Below, in pieces: positions 15,866-21,407 of a stretch of DNA of 36,829 nt. Origin of the DNA: Actinomycetota bacterium (GTDB taxonomy: Bacteria; Actinomycetota; Thermoleophilia; Gaiellales; Gaiellaceae). Every line of letters starts with the position of its first letter. Position 1 is the stretch's first letter. Where the stretch lies: NCBI GenBank assembly GCA_020029595.1, contig JAIBJN010000025.1, forward strand, positions 1 through 36,829, in the 5' to 3' direction. Under the pieces are notes generated by a model that had not been told where the DNA came from, made no database searches, and saw nothing but the letters and a program-made list of their open reading frames with translations. The position numbers and the translations under genes were made by a program.

Positions 15866-16936
15866 ATGGTGCCGCACCGCTTCGGTCAGTCCCCGCCCTT
15901 CTCGGTCGGCCTCGAGGAGGAGCTCTTCGTCGTCGACGGCGAGACGCTCGAGCCCGCGCCCGTGCCGGCGGGAGTCCTGGACGGCGTCCGCTTCAAGGCC
16001 GAGCTCTTCACCTCGATGCTCGAGCTGAACTCGAGCGTCTGCAGCGACGTCGGCGAGGCGATGGGGGAGCTCGCGAGGCTGCGGACCGAGGCGAGGCGGC
16101 GCCTCAACGCGCACGGCCTCGAACTCGCCGCCGTGGGAACGTGGCCGACAGCCGTGGCGGAGGAGCAGGAGGTGACGGCGGAGAAGCCGCTCCTGCGCTT
16201 CGCGGAGTACGCTGGCTCCTCGGCCCGTCGCCAGCACTGCGCGGGCCTCCACGTCCACGTCGGCGTGACGAGCCCCGAGGAGTGCATGGGCCGGCTGGAG
16301 GCCGTCCTGCCCTGGCTCCCGGTCCTGCTCGCGCTCTCGGCCAACTCGCCCTACAGCGCCGGCGCCGAGACCGGGCTCGCCTCGACGCGCGCAGAGCTCC
16401 TCGCTCTCCTCCCGCGGAGCGCGGCGCCGCCCGCTTTCACCGACTTCGAGGCGTGGGCCCGCTTCGCGGAGACGCTCGTCGAGCTCGGCCTCGCCGACGA
16501 CCTCATGCGGCTCTGGTGGGACGTACGCCCCCATCCGCGCCTGGGGACGCTCGAGGTGCGGATGCCGGACCAGCCGACGCGGCTGGCCGTCACCGGCGCC
16601 TTCGCCGCCCTCGTCCAGGCGCTCGTCGCGACGGCCGATCCGACAGCCCCGCCGACCGACCGCGGGCTCTACGCGCAGAACCGCTGGGCTGCCGCCCGCT
16701 TCGGCGCCGCCGCGGGGCTTGTCCATCCCGAGGGGGAGCGGCTCGCCACGCCGCGGGAGCTTCTGGGCGAGCTCCTCGAGCTGGTCGGCCCGGCGGCGCG
16801 GCGGCTCGGGGCCGTCGAGCGCCTCGGCGAGCTCGACGGGCTCGATCAGGCCGGGACGCAGCTCGAAGTCGGCCGTCGGGAAGGCCTCCGCCGCCTCTGC
16901 GAGCGCCTCGTCGCGCTCACATACGATGGGATCTAG
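15866..16936 (+). CDS. Carboxylate-amine ligase of the GCS2/YbdK family (glutamate-cysteine ligase-like)
   Basis: A 356-residue enzyme. FSVGLEEELFVVD (about 12-24) is the hallmark N-terminal strand and metal/ATP site of the family. HCAGLHVHVGV and LWWDVRPHPRLGTLEVRMPDQPT match later blocks. The family joins glutamate to cysteine or related amines with ATP, the first step of glutathione or ergothioneine synthesis, or acts as a weak ligase (YbdK). No EgtB/EgtD or glutathione synthetase genes are nearby, so the thiol product is uncertain. Location just before a redox-sensing sigma/anti-sigma pair supports a thiol role. An AAAGGAG lies about 24 nt before the ATG, too far for an ordinary ribosome site. 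The TAG stop is shared with the first bases of the repeat element. Confidence 0.82.
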   Translation: MVPHRFGQSPPFSVGLEEELFVVDGETLEPAPVPAGVLDGVRFKAELFTSMLELNSSVCSDVGEAMGELARLRTEARRRLNAHGLELAAVGTWPTAVAEEQEVTAEKPLLRFAEYAGSSARRQHCAGLHVHVGVTSPEECMGRLEAVLPWLPVLLALSANSPYSAGAETGLASTRAELLALLPRSAAPPAFTDFEAWARFAETLVELGLADDLMRLWWDVRPHPRLGTLEVRMPDQPTRLAVTGAFAALVQALVATADPTAPPTDRGLYAQNRWAAARFGAAAGLVHPEGERLATPRELLGELLELVGPAARRLGAVERLGELDGLDQAGTQLEVGRREGLRRLCERLVALTYDGI

Positions 16937-17098
16937 TGCCCCTCCAGGCAATCGAAGCCTACCTCTGCCCCGCGATCACGCGGCGCCGGAGCCCACCCTC
17001 GCCCTTGCCAAGGCATCCAGCCTTGGCCGCGGACGAGTGCGAGCTGCGGCTTGGTGCTCGCGACGCAGAAGCGGGGCAGCATCACCTGGAGAGGCACT
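16935..17098 (+). mobile_element. 164-bp MITE-like inverted-repeat element (family A, copy 2) inside an operon
   Basis: The terminal inverted repeats are AGTGCCCCTCCAGGCAAT (16935-16952) and ATCACCTGGAGAGGCACT (17081-17098). The interior matches the copy at 11013-11175 on the opposite strand and holds the same hairpin GCCAAGG-CATCCAG-CCTTGGC. The upstream stop TAG (16934-16936) takes its last two bases from the element. The GGAGAGG of the right terminus is the ribosome site for the ATG at 17100. A 54-codon frame runs from GTG at 16936 to TGA at 17098-17100 and so overlaps both neighbours. The comparison with copy 1 shows mostly non-synonymous change and a one-base indel near the start, so I treat it as probably noncoding. 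Confidence 0.7.
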
Positions 17099-17099
17099 G

Positions 17100-17321
17100 A
17101 TGCCCCTTCGCACCGAGACGATCCAGGTGAGCGGGATCCGCTGCGAGCGTTGCGTGCTCCGGCTCGGGGGCGCGCTCGGGAAGCTCGCGGGGCTGGAGTC
17201 CGCCCATGCGAACATGCTCGGCGAGGTGACGCTCTCCTGGGACGACGAGCGCTTGGAGCGGGACGAGATCGTCGCCGCGCTCGACCGCGCCGGCTTCCGC
17301 CCGGCCTTCTCTCAGGAATAG
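17100..17321 (+). CDS. Heavy-metal-associated (HMA) domain protein, CopZ-like
   Basis: A 73-residue single-domain protein with a beta-alpha-beta-beta-alpha-beta pattern. GIRCERC (about 12-18) is the metal-binding GMxCxxC motif with Ile for Met. LGKLAGLESAHANMLGEVTLSWDDERLERDEIVAALDRAGF follows the usual HMA course. Such proteins carry Cu(I) or similar soft metals to P-type ATPases or regulators, but none is nearby. The ATG at 17100 follows GGAGAGG, which belongs to the repeat element. The stop codon overlaps the -35 of the sigma-factor promoter. The gene lies between a thiol-ligase-like gene and a redox sigma factor, which suggests metal or thiol stress. Confidence 0.8.
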   Translation: MPLRTETIQVSGIRCERCVLRLGGALGKLAGLESAHANMLGEVTLSWDDERLERDEIVAALDRAGFRPAFSQE

Positions 17322-17340
17322 CGCCCGGGAGCGGGGCGTT
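17315..17340 (+). promoter_or_regulatory. SigR/SigH-type promoter, probable autoregulation
   Basis: GGAAT (17315-17319) and GTT (17338-17340) are separated by exactly 18 nt, matching the GGAAT-N18-GTT consensus known for Streptomyces SigR-type sigma factors. It lies 21 nt before the sigma-factor ATG and overlaps the HMA stop codon. It fits the known positive autoregulation of such sigma genes. Confidence 0.6.
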
Positions 17341-17360
17341 TGCTTGTTAGTGTCCGGCGG

Positions 17361-17942
17361 ATGGCAGAGGCAGAAACCGACGCCCGCCGCTTGGCGACCG
17401 AGGCCCGCGACCGCGTTCGCTTCGAGGAGGAGGTGCTCGAGCTGGCGGACCAGGTGTACCGGGTAGCGCGCCGCCTCGTGCCGAGCCGCGAGGAGGCGGA
17501 GGACCTCGTCCAGGAGACGTACGCCCGCGCCTTCCGAAGCTGGCGCTCGTACACGCCCGGGACGAACCTGCGCGCGTGGCTCATGCGCATCCTGACGAAC
17601 CTCAACATCGACCGGGGCCGGCGTGAGCAGCGCTCGCCGGACATGCGCCCGATGGAGGAGGGCGACTACTTCCTCTACAACCGGCTCGAGGAGACGAGCG
17701 GGCCCGACGACGAGGAGCGGATCGTCGAGCGCCTCTCCCAGGACTCAATCGTCGAGGCGCTCTCGAACGTTCCTCACGGCTTTCGCGACGTGATCGTGCT
17801 CGTCGACATCGGCGACTTCTCCTACCAGGAAGCTGCGCAGATTCTCGACATCCCCATCGGGACGGTCATGTCGCGTTTGCATCGAGGGCGTAGGATTCTC
17901 AAGGGCGAGCTCGCCGAGGCTGCTGTCGGGGAGGAGTCGTGA
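17361..17942 (+). CDS. ECF sigma factor, SigR/SigH (ECF12) type
   Basis: A 193-residue sigma-70 family protein. Region 2 (about 20-85) has FEEEVLELADQVYRVARRLV, EEAEDLVQETYARAF and NLRAWLMRILTNLNIDRGRR. Region 4 (about 130-180) has LSNVPHGFRDVIVLVDIGDFSYQEAAQILDIPIGTVMSRLHRGRRIL, a clear helix-turn-helix. The next gene is an RsrA-like zinc anti-sigma factor overlapping by GTGA, the SigR-RsrA arrangement that senses disulfide stress in actinobacteria. The ATG at 17361 is preferred over an in-frame TTG at 17340 because the promoter's GTT lies at 17338-17340. It should direct genes for thiol and protein repair. Confidence 0.9.
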   Translation: MAEAETDARRLATEARDRVRFEEEVLELADQVYRVARRLVPSREEAEDLVQETYARAFRSWRSYTPGTNLRAWLMRILTNLNIDRGRREQRSPDMRPMEEGDYFLYNRLEETSGPDDEERIVERLSQDSIVEALSNVPHGFRDVIVLVDIGDFSYQEAAQILDIPIGTVMSRLHRGRRILKGELAEAAVGEES

Positions 17943-18181
17943 CGGCGTTCGAGTCGATCTGCGAGAAGTGCGAGGAGCTCCTCCAGCCGTACCTCGACCG
18001 CGAGCTCGACGAGAGCGAGCGCCGCGAGGCCGAGGCGCACCTGGACGACTGCGGGTACTGCCGCAAGCGGTACCGCTTCGAGGAGAGCCTGCGCCGCTAC
18101 GTGCGCAGTGCGTGCTGTTCGGAAGAGATGTCGCCGGAGCTGAAGGCGAAGCTCAGCTCGCTCCGGACGCCGCTCGCGTAG
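17939..18181 (+). CDS. Zinc anti-sigma factor, RsrA-like redox sensor
   Basis: An 80-residue protein. Zinc ligands lie in HLDDCGYC (His34, Cys38, Cys41), with Cys8 or Cys11 upstream as the fourth, the HxxxCxxC ZAS signature. A Cys-Cys pair at 59-60 matches the position of the paired cysteines of Streptomyces RsrA. In the reduced, zinc-bound form it would hold the sigma factor. Disulfide formation would expel zinc and release it. The GTG at 17939 overlaps the sigma stop, giving coupled translation and balanced amounts. Confidence 0.87.
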   Translation: MTAFESICEKCEELLQPYLDRELDESERREAEAHLDDCGYCRKRYRFEESLRRYVRSACCSEEMSPELKAKLSSLRTPLA

Positions 18182-18251
18182 AGCCAGGAGAGTTTGACGA
18201 AACGCAGGCTGTGCCGCCGGGCCGCGCTGCTCGCCCCGAGCCGGCGTCCTC

Positions 18252-18338
18252 GGTCGCGCCCGTAGCTTCAGGCTACGAGCGCTCCCTGCGTCCTTGCCTC
18301 GGAACGACCATCGCACCCCGGCGACGAGCGACGTTCCG
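18252..18338. repeat. Dispersed repeat family B, copy 2
   Basis: Direct-orientation relative of 87-166. The hairpin here is CGTAGC (18261-18266), loop TTCAG, GCTACG (18272-18277). The two inner pairs are G-C and C-G where copy 1 has T-A and T-A, so pairing is conserved by compensatory change. Further on, GGAACG (18301-18306) can pair with CGTTCC (18331-18336). It lies in the convergent gap (18182-18348) between the anti-sigma gene and the HTH gene and may serve as a bidirectional end structure. The 70 nt before it hold nothing I can name. Confidence 0.65.
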
Positions 18339-18348
18339 CCAAACCCTC

Positions 18349-19029
18349 CTAGTTCCCCGTCTGACCGACGATCACGACGAGCCGGAGCGGGTCGTCGCCG
18401 CCCGGTAGCGCCGCCGTCCCGACGCCGAGCTCTTCGGCGAGCCGCCCCGCGATCGCCTCGGCTCCGGGCGGGTAGTAGACGCGGGTGGCGCGGTAGTTGC
18501 GGCGGTCGGCGTTCTTCACGTCGCCGATCCCATACGCGAGGCCGGCGATCTCGTTCGCGACGCCCGAGGCCGCGTTCCCGCGCCGGGTGCCGTTGTAGAC
18601 GTCCACCTGAATCTCCCAGCGCTCCGGAAGCGGCGGCGCGACGGCCGGCTTCTTTGCAAGCGCGGCGGGGGCCGCCGGCGGTGCGGCGGGGAAGAACTGC
18701 GGCCTGAGGACGAAGATCATGAGCGCCGCGAGGGCGGCCACGAAGGCGAGGACGATCGCCCACCGCCGGAGCGACCAGCGCTCGACGACGGACTCGACGG
18801 GCAGACCGGCGAGCTCGCGCGCTTCCCGCTCGGTGATCCCGAGCGCGGAGGCGTACACGACCGTCGCCGCGATCGCGTCCGTGGTGGAGGGGAAGCGGTA
18901 CGTCCGGCTCTCCTCGAGCGACTTGACCGCGTCGACGTCGAGGCTTGCGCGGGCGGCCGCCTCCTCCAGCGTCAGGCGCCGGCGCAGGCGTGCAGCCACG
19001 AGCGGCGACTGTGCGGCGTGTGCCTCCAT
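18349..19029 (-). CDS. Membrane-anchored HTH protein with C-terminal LytR_C-type domain
   Basis: A 226-residue protein with three parts. Residues 7-70 are a RodZ-like Cro/CI-type helix-turn-helix (LVAARLRRRLTLEEAAARASLDVDAVKSLEES). A membrane helix (about 88-108, WAIVLAFVAALAALMIFVL) and a Pro/Ala linker follow. Residues 140-224 match the LytR C-terminal domain (IQVDVYNGT, then GVANEIAGLAYGIGDVKNA, and TRVYYPPGAEAIAGRLAEEL). The topology puts the HTH in the cytoplasm and LytR_C outside. RodZ has a similar HTH-TM layout and links MreB to the wall, and LytR_C often accompanies wall-polymer ligases. A cell-wall scaffolding role is therefore a fair guess, not proven. The ATG at 19029 precedes the HTH directly. 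Confidence 0.75.
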   Translation of the reverse strand: MEAHAAQSPLVAARLRRRLTLEEAAARASLDVDAVKSLEESRTYRFPSTTDAIAATVVYASALGITEREARELAGLPVESVVERWSLRRWAIVLAFVAALAALMIFVLRPQFFPAAPPAAPAALAKKPAVAPPLPERWEIQVDVYNGTRRGNAASGVANEIAGLAYGIGDVKNADRRNYRATRVYYPPGAEAIAGRLAEELGVGTAALPGGDDPLRLVVIVGQTGN

Positions 19030-19068
19030 CTCTCCGACCCTCGGTGTTCGGCGGGCTGCTCCTCCACC

Positions 19069-19097
19069 CTGCCTCTCTCATCGGCAGGGAGAGGCAG
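19069..19097 (-). terminator. Hairpin after the minus-strand unit ending at 19111
   Basis: CTGCCTCTC (19069-19077) pairs perfectly with GAGAGGCAG (19089-19097) over an 11-nt loop. It lies just past the stop at 19111 on the minus strand and before the next minus gene at 19029. No T-run follows, so its strength as a terminator is uncertain. Confidence 0.45.
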
Positions 19098-19110
19098 CGC
19101 TTGAGCGGTA

Positions 19111-19614
19111 TTAGTCCTCCTCGCAGGCACCGCGGCCGCTCTCTGCCGAGAGCGCGAACGTGCGCTCGCCGATGTGACCCGGCGCCATGCCGTAGGTGAG
19201 GAGGCGGAGGCAGTCGTCGCCGCGGGTGAAGTCGACGCGGAAGGCCGAGGCTCCGGTGGCGTCTGCCTCGGATTCGCCGGTCGTCACCGCCCTCGTGCGC
19301 GGCGTCCACTCCGGCGAGAGGGCGGAAACGAAGAACTCGACGATCTCCGCCTGGGTCGCGCCGGCGGGCGGGGCGAAGAGGACGCTCGTGACGACCTCGT
19401 CGGGCACCGGCAGAGCGCTGTCCGCCGAGGTGCGGGTCAGGCGGTCGATCTCCCGCGCGCCCGGGTACGCGGGCACTCCGGCCAGGAGCTCCTCGTTCGC
19501 CTCGGCCCGGCCGGCGTCGAGATTGGTCCAGGCTGCATAGCCGATCCCCGCCGCGAGAGAGAGGAGGACGAAGGCAGGGATGAGGACGGCAGGGCGGAGA
19601 AGACGGCGTCTCAC
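19111..19614 (-). CDS. Membrane-anchored protein of unknown function
   Basis: A 167-residue protein. A membrane helix at about 8-29 (PAVLIPAFVLLSLAAGIGYAAW) is followed by an exported domain. That domain opens with a LAGVPAYPGAREI strand and contains TSVLFAPPAGATQAEIVEFFVSAL, a pattern seen in actinobacterial exported proteins that evaluate a balance between two opposing strands. I do not recognise a named family. The GTG at 19614 overlaps the stop of the nucleotidyltransferase gene (GTGA). Two cysteines (in GDDCLRLL and at GACEED near the end) could form a disulfide outside the cell. The function is unknown. Confidence 0.6.
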   Translation of the reverse strand: MRRRLLRPAVLIPAFVLLSLAAGIGYAAWTNLDAGRAEANEELLAGVPAYPGAREIDRLTRTSADSALPVPDEVVTSVLFAPPAGATQAEIVEFFVSALSPEWTPRTRAVTTGESEADATGASAFRVDFTRGDDCLRLLTYGMAPGHIGERTFALSAESGRGACEED

Positions 19615-20114
19615 GGGAGGTCTTCCGGCGTGTCGACGTCTCCGGGCGCGCCGAGGTCGTCGCAGGGGACGAGCAGCGGCTCGAGCGCCCGGAGGCCTTC
19701 GTCGGGCACGGAGTCCCAGAGCTCGCGTGCGACGAGGAGAGGATGGCTCCGGTCGCCGCCGTAGCTCGCGGCGAGGAGCGGGCCGCTGCCTGCGCGCCAC
19801 GCCGCGAGGACGCGCTCGACGGCCTCGGGCGCGAGCGCCGGGCCGTCGGCGAGGACGATCAGCGCAGCCTCGGTGTCCGGGGCGAGGGCGGCCAGGCCGC
19901 AGCGGAGCGAGGCTCCCGGCCCGCGCTCCCACTCCGGGCACGTGACGACGCGGGCGCCTTCCGCCTCGAGCGGGTACGCGCCCGCGACGACGACGACCGC
20001 GTCGACCGGCGCCTGGCGGAGCCGCTCCAGCACCTGCGGCAGAAGCAGCTGCTGCTTCGGCGCTCCGAACCGCGTCGCCGCCCCCGCGGCCAGCACGACG
20101 ACCCCTACGGACAC
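19611..20114 (-). CDS. MobA/MocA-like molybdopterin nucleotidyltransferase family protein
   Basis: A 167-residue protein. VVVLAAGAATRFGAPKQQLLL (about 4-24) is the NTP-binding LAAGxSxRfGxxK signature. WERGPGASLRCGLAAL and VLADGPALAPEAV match later MocA-type blocks. The C-terminus PGDVDTPEDLP is the metal-binding end. Family members transfer CMP or GMP to molybdopterin. The stretch after the signature runs straight into QVLERL, so the usual Gly-x-Pro-Leu loop is missing by about seven residues. The GTG at 20114 is preferred because the LAAG strand must follow directly. A longer start would include a palindromic intergenic motif. No molybdoenzyme genes are near, so the exact substrate is open. 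Confidence 0.72.
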   Translation of the reverse strand: MSVGVVVLAAGAATRFGAPKQQLLLPQVLERLRQAPVDAVVVVAGAYPLEAEGARVVTCPEWERGPGASLRCGLAALAPDTEAALIVLADGPALAPEAVERVLAAWRAGSGPLLAASYGGDRSHPLLVARELWDSVPDEGLRALEPLLVPCDDLGAPGDVDTPEDLP

Positions 20115-20122
20115 GGCAGGCT

Positions 20123-20140
20123 GGAGTCTGACCCCTGACA
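20123..20140. repeat. GTCAGAC-type palindromic motif
   Basis: GGAGTCTGACCCCTGACA contains the near-palindrome GGRGTC-A-GACYCC. From memory, GGGGTCAGACCCC-type palindromes recur in intergenic DNA of many bacteria, which I cannot confirm here. Only one copy is in the window. It argues that this stretch is upstream of the real nucleotidyltransferase start. Confidence 0.3.
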
Positions 20141-20200
20141 GGTCTTCATGGGCCGTGTGCGGCCGGCGCACGCCCGCCCATGGCCCGCGCGACGGCGAGC

Positions 20201-21370
20201 TCAGGCATCGTCCGCGTCGAGCGTCAGCGCGACGATGTCCGCGAGGTGGATGAGCCGGAAGGTGGCGCGTATGAGGCGGCGCCGCTCCGTCTCGTCCTCC
20301 GTCTCCGGCAGCGTCCGCCAGAGGTCGCGCGCCAGCGCGAGGAGCTCGGCGATCCGCTGGCGCTCCTCGACGTACCCGTCACGCTCGTCGCAGGCGTTGA
20401 GGGCAAGCCCGAGGACGCCGATCGTGTCGGACTGGCGCGTCCAGAGGAGCGGCGTCGCCATGGCGAGGTAGTGGTGAATGCGGGCGAACGCGAGCGGCTG
20501 CGAGAAGGTACGCGCGCCCTTTGGCTCGGAGAGCGGCAGGGGCGGCTCGTCGTCGGCGATCCGCGCGGCGGAGCCGCCGAGGACGTTGCGGAGCTCGTCG
20601 TCGGAGAGGCCCGCCAGACGCGCCGTGCGGACGGCGATGAGCATGCACCCCGGCTGCTGGCCGTACGGGAAATCCGAGGCGTAGAGCACCTGCTCGGGCG
20701 CGACCCTCGCGTACATGTCGAGGAGGTCGATGGCGCTCCAGACCGACGTGTCGAAGTAGACGCCCGGCTTGCCCACGAACGCTTCGCAGAGCCCGGCGAG
20801 GTCGGCGATGCCGGCGTGGGCGATGATCAGCGGCGCCTCGGGGTAGCCGTCGTGGAGCCGCTCGAGGTGGTCGGCGATCGGAGGGAGCCCGCGGCCGCCG
20901 TGGATGAGGATCGGCACGCGCCGCTCGGCGGCGAGCGCGAAGACGGGTGCGAGCCGCTCGTCGTTCAGGAGGAAGCCTTGCGCCCTCGGATGCAGCTTGA
21001 TCCCGCGGGCGCCGCGGTCGAGGCAGCGCGTCGCCTCCCCGATCGGGCTCTCGGCGAGGTCGAGCCGCACGAAGGGGACGAGGAGCCCCTGCGAGCGCTC
21101 GGCCGCCTCGAGCGTTCGGTCGTTCGGCGCGCGAAACGCGGGCTCGCGGTCGGGCTCGTCCAGGCAGAACGTAAAGGCGCGCTCGACGCCCGAGCGGCGC
21201 AGGAACGTCTCGAGCTCCTCGTACGCTGCCGTGGAGCCGTCGATGTCCCGGCCAACATGGACGTGCGCGTCGAAGAGGGTCGTGCCGGGGGGAACGAGCG
21301 CCGCCAGCTCCTCCTCGTACGTCTCCACGAGCCGCAGGACTCGCTCGAGCGTCCCCTCCATGTGCTGCAC
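20201..21370 (-). CDS. Amidohydrolase family 2-type TIM-barrel hydrolase
   Basis: A 389-residue protein. Metal-site blocks in order are LFDAHVHVG (HxH, about 33-39), GIKLHPRAQGF, VPILIHGG, APLIIAHAG and QVLYASDFPYG (Asp). These match amidohydrolase-2 decarboxylase/hydrolase proteins. An extra C-terminal helical domain of about 110 residues (after AARIADDE) is longer than usual for the family and has no motif I know. The start is either GTG at 21370, exactly 6 nt after a TAGATT box, or ATG at 21361. The former fits the leaderless pattern of the window. It is divergent from an M24 peptidase gene 37 bp away. The substrate is unknown. Confidence 0.75.
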   Translation of the reverse strand: MQHMEGTLERVLRLVETYEEELAALVPPGTTLFDAHVHVGRDIDGSTAAYEELETFLRRSGVERAFTFCLDEPDREPAFRAPNDRTLEAAERSQGLLVPFVRLDLAESPIGEATRCLDRGARGIKLHPRAQGFLLNDERLAPVFALAAERRVPILIHGGRGLPPIADHLERLHDGYPEAPLIIAHAGIADLAGLCEAFVGKPGVYFDTSVWSAIDLLDMYARVAPEQVLYASDFPYGQQPGCMLIAVRTARLAGLSDDELRNVLGGSAARIADDEPPLPLSEPKGARTFSQPLAFARIHHYLAMATPLLWTRQSDTIGVLGLALNACDERDGYVEERQRIAELLALARDLWRTLPETEDETERRRLIRATFRLIHLADIVALTLDADDA

Positions 21371-21376
21371 TAGGTG

Positions 21377-21399
21377 AATCTAGCGGGAGCGGTTACCAT
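21377..21399. promoter_or_regulatory. Divergent -10 boxes between amidohydrolase and M24 peptidase genes
   Basis: TAGATT on the minus strand (21382-21377) lies 6 nt before the GTG at 21370. TACCAT on the plus strand (21394-21399) lies 8 nt before the GTG at 21408. The whole divergent gap is only 37 bp, so both promoters must overlap in their -35 regions and probably compete. Confidence 0.45.
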
Positions 21400-21407
21400 C
21401 CGGAGCC

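Noticed and set aside
17822-19309. 495-codon minus-strand frame
   Set aside because: It covers the sigma and anti-sigma genes, repeat B and the HTH gene in another frame. Its GKDAGSAR peptide comes from repeat B.
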